The position numbers and the translations under genes were made by a program. A stretch of 64,000 bases of DNA from Prevotella sp. (GTDB taxonomy: Bacteria; Bacteroidota; Bacteroidia; Bacteroidales; Dysgonomonadaceae). The notes below the pieces were generated by a model that was not told where the DNA came from, did not search any database, and worked only from the letters and a program-made list of their open reading frames with translations. Positions 47,354 through 56,172 of the stretch are shown in pieces (the stretch's first letter is position 1; each line of letters starts with the position of its first letter). The DNA is taken from assembly GCA_031271965.1 (NCBI GenBank), contig JAISUS010000029.1, positions 124,001 through 188,000 of the forward strand, in the 5' to 3' direction.

Positions 47354-48889
47354 TCAGAATCCAAATCCATCGACTACTATATTTTCTTTTTCTTCTTCTT
47401 TGAAGGCTTCTCTTTTATGGTGTTCTTTGTTCCCTTCTACAAAAATAGCTCTGTGCGGCCTCACCGGACAGATGTATTCACAACCACCACATCCTACGCA
47501 AATGTCAGGATTTGTATGGGGTATGGTCAGTCCTTCATGCCCTTCGTAAGGGATCATGGTCACAGCTTGGGTAGGGCAGTGTTCGGCACAAGCACCACAG
47601 TTAGTCTCTTCTGTATGTACAACGCAAATATCCTGTGTAAAAGTAACCCTGCCTATTTGCAGCATATGCTTTTCATCTTGTGTAAGAGGAAGTAAAGCTC
47701 CATTTGGGCAAACGTCGGCACAAACGGTACAGTTATAATTACAGAAGCCTTTTTCATAGTTCATCATAGGTTGCATGATACCTCCTAATCCATATTCCAT
47801 AAAGGCCGGCTTGATGACATTCGACGGGCATCTGCTTACACAAAGGTGACAAGATGTACAATGATCGAGAAGATGTTTTGCACTTTGCGAACCCGGAGGA
47901 CTGATCGGTGTTTGGCGTGTCGGCACTTTTGTTCCTGACAACTGAGCGGCTTTTTCCTGTGCATATACAGTCGGAACAGTAACAGCTGTTGTGATAGTAG
48001 CCATAAGAAACTGCCTTTTACTCATATCAGCCGTTTCCACTCTTTCTTGTTTTTTGTTTTTTATTGAAGGACTAAATTTCAATGCATTTTGCGAGCAGCT
48101 ATCCAGACAGTTGAAACAAGCTACACAGCGGCTATAATCTACCGAATGATTCTTGCTGTCTATACACGAAGCCTTACATTTTCCGGCACAAGCACCACAT
48201 TTGTTACACTGATTTTCGTCGATCCGTACTTTAAACAAGGAGAATTTGCTAAGAAAACCCAATACAGTTCCTACAGGACAAATAGTGTTGCAGTAAGTTC
48301 GTCCATATTTCCATGCCAGAAAGCCAATAGCAAGAAAAGTTACTATTCCTGCAATGAATGCAAAGAGGCTCAAAATAACAATTTCTACTTTATAAAAAGT
48401 GTAATTGCCAAAACTGGTGAAAATAGATTCCAATACATTGTTCCCTGCCATATAAACGGGCTTGAATACATTTGCGATCATACGTCCGTATGCACTATAA
48501 GGGTCGATTAACCCTAAGAGCAGAGGCAGGTTAAGAAAAAAAGTGACTATTGTCGCCCCAAGCACAGACCAACGCAAAATAGTTTTTGCTTTACTGTATT
48601 TGTACCTTTTCTTCTTTTTCGAGAAAATTTTACGTTTTGAAAACCAACTTACAATATCCTGATATATTCCCATCGGACAAATAGACGAACAATAGACCCG
48701 TCCGAACAGCAAAGTGAGGATGATAAGCGCTGCCAATATAATAAAGCTACCACTCAGTATTGCCGGTACTAATTGTATATGAGCCAGTACGTGGAACTGA
48801 TCGGGTAAGATAGCAGAAATATCCAGAAAGTAAAACGTAATAAGAGCAAATAGTACGATCGATATACTTACGCGAAGATTCTTCAACAT
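47354..48889 (-). CDS. membrane polyferredoxin (NapH/NosR-type 4Fe-4S protein)
   Basis: A 511-residue protein. The N-terminal half has about five membrane segments and two NapH-like motifs, 'GRVYCSSICPMGIYQD' and 'GRTYCNTICPVGTVLG', then a di-cluster ferredoxin part (CNKCGACAGKC, CVACFNCLDSC). At about residues 290-310 comes 'MSKRQFLMATITTAVTVPTVYAQ', like a Tat signal in the middle of the protein, followed by a second ferredoxin region with CTSCHLCVSRCP, CTVCADVCP, CGACAEHCP and CVGCGGCEYICP. It should pass electrons from the membrane to a periplasmic partner, probably the DUF362 protein encoded 7 bases upstream. Confidence 0.85.
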   Translation of the reverse strand: MLKNLRVSISIVLFALITFYFLDISAILPDQFHVLAHIQLVPAILSGSFIILAALIILTLLFGRVYCSSICPMGIYQDIVSWFSKRKIFSKKKKRYKYSKAKTILRWSVLGATIVTFFLNLPLLLGLIDPYSAYGRMIANVFKPVYMAGNNVLESIFTSFGNYTFYKVEIVILSLFAFIAGIVTFLAIGFLAWKYGRTYCNTICPVGTVLGFLSKFSLFKVRIDENQCNKCGACAGKCKASCIDSKNHSVDYSRCVACFNCLDSCSQNALKFSPSIKNKKQERVETADMSKRQFLMATITTAVTVPTVYAQEKAAQLSGTKVPTRQTPISPPGSQSAKHLLDHCTSCHLCVSRCPSNVIKPAFMEYGLGGIMQPMMNYEKGFCNYNCTVCADVCPNGALLPLTQDEKHMLQIGRVTFTQDICVVHTEETNCGACAEHCPTQAVTMIPYEGHEGLTIPHTNPDICVGCGGCEYICPVRPHRAIFVEGNKEHHKREAFKEEEKENIVVDGFGF

Positions 48890-48896
48890 TATAATA

Positions 48897-49835
48897 TTAT
48901 ATTTTGATTCTCTTTATATTAAGTTTATCAATATCCATTGTTCCCAATTTCAACTTTTGTCCATTGGCTAAGTGGCCTACATGGGCAAGAGGCATATCTC
49001 TTACCTGACCAAAGAATTTGGTAGCAGCAGTATCTACAGCAACAATATCCTGTGATAAGAATAATCCTTTGGTATTGACTACGTCGGCAGCGGATCTGCC
49101 TTGAGGGCCATTTGTCTGAACTATTCTGTATGCATCAACGACATTAAGTACCGGCTTTTTAGAGTAGGTACATACGTCGGCAATGCATTGTTGCAGACCA
49201 CTGCTATGGAAAATTCGCCTGTCCCAAACTATACCCATATAATTCTTCATTGATATAGTAAGATTTGCCCCTCCATGATGTTTCAGTACCGGAACATTTA
49301 TCCATGCGTCGCAATTGAGAATGGCTTCGTGTATTTTTACGTTTTTGAGTGTAACACCATTTGGTAATGCAACACTTTTATAATACGATTCTTCGTGTGC
49401 AGGCACAACTTTTGCTCCGGCAGCTTTCGCAGCAGCCTCTATTCCGCTGTTTTTATAGCATTTGAGCCAATCGTCGCAAGTATGGTCAAAAACAGTGACT
49501 TCTTTTGCTCCGGCAGCAAAGCACTGACGGATAATTTCAGATACGAGTTTAGGGTTGGTATTTCCGGCAAGTTCCGGTGCTTTGTCCCAGCCTATATTTG
49601 GCTTAACAACCACTTTAGCACCTTTCTTAATGAATTTACCCATCCCTCCCATTTCAGTAATAGCACGTCTGAACATGACGTCGGGTTCACCTCCCATAAC
49701 GGCAACCATGTCTACCGGTTTGCCTGTTTGAGAACTATTGACAGTTTCCGCCAATATATCCATACCTCCACTTGCCTTTATTGTTGCGGCTGCACCAGTA
49801 ATGGCAATAGCTTGTAAAAATTTTCTTCTGTCCAT
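48897..49835 (-). CDS. Tat-exported DUF362 protein
   Basis: A 312-residue protein with a twin-arginine signal (MDRRKFLQAIAITGAAATIKASGG). The rest is DUF362: 'KKGAKVVVKPNIGWDKAPELAGNTNPKLVSEIIRQCFAAGAKEVTVFDH', 'AWINVPVLKHHGGANLTISMKNYMGI', 'DIVAVDTAATKFFG'. DUF362 domains often occur with ferredoxins; their reaction is unknown. Export by Tat implies folding with a cofactor before transport. It follows the TonB receptor gene and precedes the polyferredoxin gene. Confidence 0.87.
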   Translation of the reverse strand: MDRRKFLQAIAITGAAATIKASGGMDILAETVNSSQTGKPVDMVAVMGGEPDVMFRRAITEMGGMGKFIKKGAKVVVKPNIGWDKAPELAGNTNPKLVSEIIRQCFAAGAKEVTVFDHTCDDWLKCYKNSGIEAAAKAAGAKVVPAHEESYYKSVALPNGVTLKNVKIHEAILNCDAWINVPVLKHHGGANLTISMKNYMGIVWDRRIFHSSGLQQCIADVCTYSKKPVLNVVDAYRIVQTNGPQGRSAADVVNTKGLFLSQDIVAVDTAATKFFGQVRDMPLAHVGHLANGQKLKLGTMDIDKLNIKRIKI

Positions 49836-49865
49836 AATAGCCTAATTATATTAACTTTTTTGATT

Positions 49866-51770
49866 CTAAAATTTAAGATTGATACCACCGAACACAGTTG
49901 CTCGTGGCATTGGATAGCCCGCGTTGATCTCATAATTTTGAGCTAACAGGTTTTCACCCCTTGCGAATATTTCCAATATATTTGCCGGTTTGTAGGCAAT
50001 TCTTACATTCCAAAGGGTAAAGGTTTCTTTTTTTGCTACTGTATTCGTTGCCTTATTTTCGGTCACTGTATACAAGTTGTTTATGTATTGTACACCTGTA
50101 GAGAAACTCCATTTCTGATGAGTGTAACTAGTTCCTGCATACAATTTATGTTCGGGAGAAGCAGTTACAATGTGTTTCATATGTAGCCAGCTATAATTGG
50201 CAGATATATCCCAACCGGAGCTTATTTTGTAATTGCCAGAAAATTCGATACCGTAATTTTCTATTTTACCTGTATTCATGTAGATAGGTGTTGGTCTGCC
50301 TTCTATATTTTCCAGTTTAATACTATTATCTCCTTTTATATAAAAGAATCCCAAATCGAAACTAAGGGAATGATCTGGTAGTTTTTGAGAAGCAGATAGT
50401 TCGTAATTCATCAATCTTTCAGGCTTTAAATCGGGATTCTTGGGACCGAACATATACATCTCACGGATAGTCGGGTTTCGGAAACCTTTACTTACAATGC
50501 CTTTTAAAACAGTATTTTCCGAGGCAAAATAGCTTAATCCGGCTTGAGGTATCCATTCCGTGCCTGTGCGTGAATGATGGTCTATTCTGATGCCTGCGTT
50601 GAATACAACTTTACCGAGGATGTTTTGCTGAAAATTGAGATAGCCTGCTACTTCATTTTCGCTTTTTTTTGCTATGTCTTTATTCTCAGTATCGTCCATG
50701 AAAATATTCCATGCATGACCTCCAAAATGTTGATAGTCTATTCCGGCAGTGGTTTGGTTGCCTTGAAAGAAATTATATGTCTGGTACAATGAAACACCTA
50801 ACATTCTGTCGTTCGATCTGAAACGCTCGTTCCGAGGAGTTCCTTCCGGTATGTATCCATCGTTGATTTTATGTGTGCCGAAATTGTAGAAAAACTTCAA
50901 AGCGCCGGATGTCTTTTCATAATTATTTTCTATTGAGAATGAAGTGACGCCGCGTGTAATATCCGCATCATTGTCGACAACAGGACTCGTAACAGTTCCC
51001 GGATTCGAAGCTTTAAAGTTAGTCAGATCAAGATCAACAAATGATTTCCAATTTGGTGTAAAATCATATCCTACTTTTGTATATCCGCTATATTGCTCAA
51101 AATCCATATCCTTGCGGTTATTGTCGCTTCGGTTATATCCAAGTGAAACAAAACTGTTAAACCTTCCTGATCGGACGCTGTTGTTCAACTCGGTACTCAA
51201 AGTGTTATATGAACCGTACATGGCACGCAATCCGGTTTTTATTCCGTCTTGTTGTTGCTTTTTTGTAATAATATTTATCACGCCACCCATTGCATTCGAT
51301 CCGTAAAGAACGGAGGCAGGCCCTCGTACAACTTCTACACGGTCAGCCATCAATGTTTGATAAGAATCTGCTAACGGATGCCCCATTAAACCCATGTATT
51401 GAGGATGTCCGTCTATCAGCATCAGTATCTGAGCTGTAGGGCTACCACCTATGCCTCTGATAGTCATTCCTCCGGCTGCACCCGTGGATACTCCGTATCC
51501 CATAACACCTCGCGAGGTGATAAATAGACTTGGAACTTGTTCGGTGATAATGGGAAGTAATGATTGCTCGAACCGGTTTTCTATTTGTTTATTTTCTACG
51601 ACAGTAACGCTCATTGGTAAATTCTTTAAATTTACTTCGGGACGACTGCCTGTAATCACAATTTCTCCCAAGTTGACAGAGTCACGAATTTCTGCCTCGG
51701 GTTTATCTTTAGAGTATAAGGTATGGACCGATATCGCTAGTAGTGTGATGATGCAGAGTTTTTTCTTCAT
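49866..51770 (-). CDS. TonB-dependent outer-membrane receptor
   Basis: A receptor of about 634 residues. I use ATG 51770, which starts the signal peptide (MKKKLCIITLLAISVHTLYSKD); the longer reading from 51845 would overlap the upstream gene. The plug domain (about 40-160) shows 'EIVITGSRPEVNLKNLPMSVTVVENKQIENRF', 'MTIRGIGGSPTAQILMLIDG' and 'VEVVRGPASVLYGSNAMGGVINIITKK'; the barrel ends with 'GRGENLLAQNYEINAGYPMPRATVFGGINLKF'-like strands. Style and length fit the small-ligand (BtuB/Cir-like) group, not SusC. Ligand unknown. Confidence 0.92.
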   Translation of the reverse strand: MKKKLCIITLLAISVHTLYSKDKPEAEIRDSVNLGEIVITGSRPEVNLKNLPMSVTVVENKQIENRFEQSLLPIITEQVPSLFITSRGVMGYGVSTGAAGGMTIRGIGGSPTAQILMLIDGHPQYMGLMGHPLADSYQTLMADRVEVVRGPASVLYGSNAMGGVINIITKKQQQDGIKTGLRAMYGSYNTLSTELNNSVRSGRFNSFVSLGYNRSDNNRKDMDFEQYSGYTKVGYDFTPNWKSFVDLDLTNFKASNPGTVTSPVVDNDADITRGVTSFSIENNYEKTSGALKFFYNFGTHKINDGYIPEGTPRNERFRSNDRMLGVSLYQTYNFFQGNQTTAGIDYQHFGGHAWNIFMDDTENKDIAKKSENEVAGYLNFQQNILGKVVFNAGIRIDHHSRTGTEWIPQAGLSYFASENTVLKGIVSKGFRNPTIREMYMFGPKNPDLKPERLMNYELSASQKLPDHSLSFDLGFFYIKGDNSIKLENIEGRPTPIYMNTGKIENYGIEFSGNYKISSGWDISANYSWLHMKHIVTASPEHKLYAGTSYTHQKWSFSTGVQYINNLYTVTENKATNTVAKKETFTLWNVRIAYKPANILEIFARGENLLAQNYEINAGYPMPRATVFGGINLKF

Positions 51771-51774
51771 ATAA

Positions 51775-52176
51775 TCATAAGAGCCACGGAAATTTGAAAC
51801 AATCTTCATCGTATAGAGAATAATCAGCTTTTCCATTGACGGCAAATGTCTTCACCAGTTTGGCATCTTCGAGCAATTTACAGGCGAAAGCTAGTGACGC
51901 TCCTGTTTTTACCCGGTCTTCCACTAGCAGGATCGTTTTGTCTTTATAATCGAAATCGATAGGTGCTATCAATTGTGGACTATTATATCTAGGTTTCTGA
52001 TTTGGATCTCTTAAATTTATCTTTAATAGTTGAATCCCAATGTCCAGTCGCTGGTTGAGTATGGCTGCAGGAATAATACCCCCATTGGCTATAGCGACAA
52101 TTATATCAAAACTCTCAGAGAATTGAATGTTGCGAAAGCGCTCAAGCACTTCCGCAAAGGTTTTATCGTAAGGCAT
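51775..52176 (-). CDS. phosphoribosyltransferase-fold protein
   Basis: A 133-residue type I phosphoribosyltransferase. 'FDIIVAIANGGIIPAAILNQRL' is the pyrophosphate-loop strand, and 'KTILLVEDRVKTGASLAFACKLLEDA' is the PRPP-binding motif (acidic pair and TGxS). The hood is short. The family salvages purines or other bases, or binds nucleotides as a regulator. It sits 6 bases after the ECF S-component gene and 4 bases before the TonB receptor start, so its substrate may be the imported compound (inference). Confidence 0.85.
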   Translation of the reverse strand: MPYDKTFAEVLERFRNIQFSESFDIIVAIANGGIIPAAILNQRLDIGIQLLKINLRDPNQKPRYNSPQLIAPIDFDYKDKTILLVEDRVKTGASLAFACKLLEDAKLVKTFAVNGKADYSLYDEDCFKFPWLL

Positions 52177-52182
52177 TGTTTA

Positions 52183-52692
52183 TTACAATTTAGCTATAGC
52201 CCTTAATAAAGCATATCCTCCGAATACCTGTACCAGCATACCCGGTATACCGATCCGGAAATCTTGGATTGCTACTGCAAAATCTTGTACAACAGCCCAT
52301 TCTATCAATGTGCCGATCACCTGATAGGCTAATACGACTCCAACAATAGCCAGTAGAGATATTTTTTGGAAGCGGTGTGCGGCATATGCAGCGGCTCCGG
52401 CAAGTAAAGTCGATTTAATTAATATTGCAGGTAATACTGCTATCGGAGGCATACCAAACAGTGCACTGTTCAATAGGGGAGAAAGGATAGCAGTGAGTAG
52501 GCCCACGCGTAACCCATACTTGTATGCAGCTATTAGTGTGAAGAAGTAGATTGGTAGCCATGTTAATCCTCCACCCGGTACCAAATGGCATATTTGAGGA
52601 AGAGCTATATTCCCAATGATAAATGATAGAGCAAACAAATATGTTTTGACCTCTTTGTAGGATAAAGAATAAAGTTTTGCTGTTGTTTCCAT
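52183..52692 (-). CDS. ECF transporter S component
   Basis: A 169-residue membrane protein with five to six hydrophobic segments. 'GGGLTWLPIYFFTLIAAYKYGLRVGLLTAILSPLLNSALFG' is the hallmark of vitamin-binding S components, although the substrate group is not one I can name. The energizing EcfA/EcfA'/EcfT genes are not nearby, so it would share a module encoded elsewhere. It is the first gene of an operon with a phosphoribosyltransferase, a TonB receptor, DUF362 and a polyferredoxin. Confidence 0.85.
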   Translation of the reverse strand: METTAKLYSLSYKEVKTYLFALSFIIGNIALPQICHLVPGGGLTWLPIYFFTLIAAYKYGLRVGLLTAILSPLLNSALFGMPPIAVLPAILIKSTLLAGAAAYAAHRFQKISLLAIVGVVLAYQVIGTLIEWAVVQDFAVAIQDFRIGIPGMLVQVFGGYALLRAIAKL

Positions 52693-52967
52693 GATGATAG
52701 TAATTAAAGGAAATATAATAATGATGTTTTAGTTGATAAGGGAATAATATATTCTTTTAGATATTAATAGATACAATGCTAAACAATATTCTTGTAATGA
52801 GCAAGTAATATAATGTTTTCTCGTGTTCTCATGATTTTGAATTTAAAGATATGTAATAAAATTATCACATGTTTATTGAATAATACTAATTTTCACAATG
52901 TTAATTTTTTTTATAATTTTTGGCGCATTTTTTTTATTCTCTAAACAAAATATGGACAAAATACAAG

Positions 52968-53023
52968 AGGGTGTGTCAAAAGATAGAACTTTCGTCATTG
53001 TGAAGAACCTTTTGACACACCCT
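52968..53023. repeat. dispersed repeat with terminal inverted repeats (short form)
   Basis: AGGGTGTGTCAAAAG (52968-52982) and its exact complement (53009-53023) flank 26 bases. The left part (TGTGTCAAAAGATAGAACTT then TCGTCATTG) is nearly identical to the left end of the repeat at 6403-6594. As RNA it forms a 15-bp hairpin just after murA and may end that transcript. The gene-free stretch 52693-53059 otherwise holds AT-rich sequence with only a weak -7-like TATCTTTA near 52844-52851 (minus); no riboswitch was seen. Confidence 0.8.
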
Positions 53024-53059
53024 ATTTATATACGGATAATATTTTATTGTAAGTTTTAG

Positions 53060-54364
53060 TCAATCCATACGCAAAATATTAGCGCCTAATTGGTTTAGTC
53101 GGACATCTATATTCTGGTACCCTCTGTCTATTTGTTCTATGTTATGGATCGTGCTTTTTCCGTCGGCACACATTGCTGCAATAAGCAAGGCTATTCCGGC
53201 CCGAATATCGGGAGAGGTCATAGTGGTTGCACGCATCGGTCGTTTGCCTGTGCCTATAACCGTTGCCCTGTGAGGATCGCATAGTATAATCTGTGCTCCC
53301 ATATCTATCAGTTTATCCACGAAGAATAAGCGGCTTTCAAACATTTTCTGATGAATTAATACGCTTCCTTTGGCTTGAGTTGCCACTACCAGCAATACAC
53401 TGATAAGGTCAGGAGTCAATCCTGGCCAAGGCGCATCGGCTATTGTTAAGATAGAGCCATCGATAAAAGTATCTATAGCGTATTCTTTTTGAGCTGGAAT
53501 GTATATGTCGTCTCCTCTTCTTTCTAATTGAATACCTAAACGACGGAATGTATCGGGTATAATGCCGAGATCATCATATGCTACATTTTTGATAGTAATT
53601 TCCGAACCTGTCATTGCTGCCATTCCTATGAAACTACCAATCTCTATCATATCCGGTAGAATACGGTGTTTGGCTCCACCAAGAGATTTTACTCCTTCTA
53701 CCCGAAGAAGATTCGACCCTACTCCTGATATCTTAGCTCCCATTTGTATGAGTAGCTTACTCAATTGTTGTATATACGGTTCGCACGCTGCATTGTAAAT
53801 AGTAGTCTCACCTTCAGCCAACACGGCAGCCATCAGAATATTGGCAGTACCTGTAACCGATGCTTCATCAAGCAGCATGTAAGTTCCTTGCAGTTTTTTT
53901 GCAGATATGTTGTATATCTGTTGCGCATCATCGTAAACAAAGTCGGCTCCTAGTTTTTGTATACCGATAAAGTGCGTATCTAAACGGCGGCGGCCTATTT
54001 TATCTCCGCCCGGCTTTGGAAGCATAGCTCTACCAAAACGTGCTACCAGAGGTCCTATTATCATTACTGAGCCTCTTAATGATGCACTCTTTTTTATAAA
54101 TTCTGGACTTTGTAAATAATCTATATTTACATTTTCTGATTTGAATGACCATGTGTCTTCACCTAAACGCTTAGTTTCTACGCCCATCTCGCCCAATAGG
54201 GCTATCAGGTTGTTCACATCCAAAATATCAGGTATATTTTCGATAATAATTTCTTCGGGCGTGAGTAGAGTTGCACAAATAATTTGTAGAGCTTCGTTTT
54301 TTGCTCCTTGTGGTATAATATCTCCTTTGAGGCGACAACCTCCTTCTATAATAAATGATGCCAT
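53060..54364 (-). CDS. murA: UDP-N-acetylglucosamine 1-carboxyvinyltransferase, Asp-type active site
   Basis: MurA (434 residues) adds enolpyruvate to UDP-GlcNAc, the first committed step of peptidoglycan synthesis. 'GDIIPQGAKNEALQIICATLLT' is the N-terminal substrate site; 'MIIGPLVARFGRAMLPKPGGDKIGRRRLDTHFIG' is the mobile loop. Where E. coli has Cys115 (PGGC), this enzyme has Asp (PGGD), which is known to remove fosfomycin alkylation. C-terminal 'DIRAGIALLIAAMCADGKSTIHNIEQIDRGYQNI' completes the fold. It lies 19 bases after murB in an operon with rfbB. Confidence 0.97.
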   Translation of the reverse strand: MASFIIEGGCRLKGDIIPQGAKNEALQIICATLLTPEEIIIENIPDILDVNNLIALLGEMGVETKRLGEDTWSFKSENVNIDYLQSPEFIKKSASLRGSVMIIGPLVARFGRAMLPKPGGDKIGRRRLDTHFIGIQKLGADFVYDDAQQIYNISAKKLQGTYMLLDEASVTGTANILMAAVLAEGETTIYNAACEPYIQQLSKLLIQMGAKISGVGSNLLRVEGVKSLGGAKHRILPDMIEIGSFIGMAAMTGSEITIKNVAYDDLGIIPDTFRRLGIQLERRGDDIYIPAQKEYAIDTFIDGSILTIADAPWPGLTPDLISVLLVVATQAKGSVLIHQKMFESRLFFVDKLIDMGAQIILCDPHRATVIGTGKRPMRATTMTSPDIRAGIALLIAAMCADGKSTIHNIEQIDRGYQNIDVRLNQLGANILRMD

Positions 54365-54383
54365 GTTTCTATTTTCTTAGTTT

Positions 54384-55391
54384 TTAAAAGATTCTTACCT
54401 CAGGTTCAAGTTCAACATCGAATGTGCCTTTTACGGCATGTTGAACTTCCTTCATAAAGCGGATTATGTCATTTCCATCAGTCGAACCATAATTAACAAT
54501 AATCAGAGGTTGATTGGGATATGTGCCTATGTCTCCGATTCGCTTCCCCTTATATCCCGATTTATCTATCAGAAATGCAGCTGAGGTTTTTATCAATCCG
54601 TCCTTTTGCAAGTACGCCGGAAGATCAGGATACTTTATTAGAATCTTGTCTGTTTGTTTTTGTGTGATATATGGGTTTTTGAAAAAGCTTCCGGCGTTTG
54701 GCAATACCTTCTCATCCGGAAGTTTACGTTGCCGTATTCGTATAACAGCGTCACGGACATCTTGAATGGTTGGTTCTGCGATTTCTTCGAGTTCTTTGTT
54801 CAAATCAAAATATTTTGGAGTATAAACGAATGTCCGCTTTAAGTGGAAAACAACGGATATTACCAGATATTTTTCTGTACGTTTAAATATACTATTTCGG
54901 TAGGCAAATTCACATTCGGCATTAGAGAAAGATATGGTCTCTCCCGTTTCCATATCCACCGCTACTACTTCGCGTATCACATCTTTTACTTCTGCTCCAT
55001 ATGCACCGATGTTTTGAATAGGTGCTGCACCAACGGTTCCGGGTATTAGTGAAAGGTTCTCAAGCCCTACAAAACCACGTTCTACACAATAAGCGACAAA
55101 TTCATCCCAGTCTTCGGAGGCATTGACTTCGATAAATATATCTTCATCTTCCTCTTCTTCGTCAGAAATCAGTCGAACTCCTTTAATATCGGGATGGATG
55201 ACAAGTCCATCGAAGTCTTTTGTGAAAAACAAATTGCAGCCACTGCCTATAACAAGCTTTTTTTCGTTTGAATGATCTTTTAAACATTGGCGAAGCTCTT
55301 CGATCGTATTAGGCTGACAAAAAATCTTAGCCAGAGCCTCTGTTTTAAATGAATTATAATTTTTTAATTGGAATTGCCTATAATAGTCCAT
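54384..55391 (-). CDS. murB: UDP-N-acetylenolpyruvoylglucosamine reductase
   Basis: MurB (335 residues) reduces the enolpyruvyl group with NADPH and FAD. 'LVIGSGCNLFFTKDFDGLVIHP' and 'LSLIPGTVGAAPIQNIGAYGAEV' form the FAD site, 'CEFAYRNSIFKR' carries the YRxS motif, and 'NAGSFFKNPYI' the catalytic Ser region of type I MurB. I prefer ATG 55391 (MDYYRQFQLKNYNSF) to a GTG at 55412, since the family starts there. It precedes murA. Confidence 0.96.
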   Translation of the reverse strand: MDYYRQFQLKNYNSFKTEALAKIFCQPNTIEELRQCLKDHSNEKKLVIGSGCNLFFTKDFDGLVIHPDIKGVRLISDEEEEDEDIFIEVNASEDWDEFVAYCVERGFVGLENLSLIPGTVGAAPIQNIGAYGAEVKDVIREVVAVDMETGETISFSNAECEFAYRNSIFKRTEKYLVISVVFHLKRTFVYTPKYFDLNKELEEIAEPTIQDVRDAVIRIRQRKLPDEKVLPNAGSFFKNPYITQKQTDKILIKYPDLPAYLQKDGLIKTSAAFLIDKSGYKGKRIGDIGTYPNQPLIIVNYGSTDGNDIIRFMKEVQHAVKGTFDVELEPEVRIF

Positions 55392-55423
55392 TTCGGGGTT
55401 AATTGGTTTCACAAAATATCCGG

Positions 55424-56146
55424 TTAACTACGCTTTCGTTTAAACCAGAAAAATAATATAACAAGAACAAGAAGTGCTCCGGCAATGATAAGGATTGTTT
55501 GCCAGTGAACCATGACAAATTTTACGATAAAAACCAGAGCAACTATTACTAATATAGCACCGACGCCCTGTGTTACCCGGCGTATCGTCAATTTGCGTTT
55601 AGCTGCTGATTCGTCGTCGGAGAGGGAATAGTTGCTTTCTTTTTGAGTTTCAGATTCCAGTATTTGTTCGGTAATTGTATCTGGTTCTGCGTTTTCGCTA
55701 AAATCTTCAAATGTTACGTAATCATCTTTGCCATTCCCGGTGGTTGAAGATTCTAGTTCTTCATAGTCTATATCTTCAGGCTGATATACCGGTTCTTCTT
55801 CCCCCTGATATACTTCCATAGGGATATCATCCATGTCCAGATCCAGATTATCCGATTCTTCATTTTCTTCAATTTGCGGAGTCGGTATAGGTGATTGAGT
55901 AGCCTTGTCTGCAAGACGAATAACCGTATCCACACGTGATGAAGCCACTTTCGTGTCGAAGTCTCCACCTTCTACCATATTTATTAATTCGTCTTCTATA
56001 GCCGGATATTTAATCATCAGAGTCTTGCAAGCATTGGCAAAGTCGCGAAAGCGGTGAATCTTGTCTATCTTTGCTTTTACTTCGTCTCCGTTGCCTGCCG
56101 ACAAATCTAATATTTTGTCTGCCAGTATAGCTTTTAAACGTTCCAT
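55424..56146 (-). CDS. membrane protein with acidic linker, unknown function
   Basis: A 240-residue protein. Residues 1-90 are a soluble helical domain (LAGNGDEVKAKIDKIHRFRDFANACKTLMIKYP), about 90-175 an acidic disordered linker (many E/D), and 190-235 two membrane helices (IRRVTQGVGAILVIVALVFIV and ILIIAGALLVLVILFFW) with a basic end. I do not recognise a family. It lies between rfbB and murB in a cell-envelope operon, 32 bases before murB, which hints at an envelope role. Confidence 0.65.
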   Translation of the reverse strand: MERLKAILADKILDLSAGNGDEVKAKIDKIHRFRDFANACKTLMIKYPAIEDELINMVEGGDFDTKVASSRVDTVIRLADKATQSPIPTPQIEENEESDNLDLDMDDIPMEVYQGEEEPVYQPEDIDYEELESSTTGNGKDDYVTFEDFSENAEPDTITEQILESETQKESNYSLSDDESAAKRKLTIRRVTQGVGAILVIVALVFIVKFVMVHWQTILIIAGALLVLVILFFWFKRKRS

Positions 56147-56172
56147 CGTTTTTTGTTTATATTAGTTGTCTA

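Noticed and set aside
52693..52967. Possible cobalamin or other riboswitch before the ECF/TonB operon
   Set aside because: The stretch is AT-rich with no B12-box-like or other structured, GC-rich motif that I can recognise.
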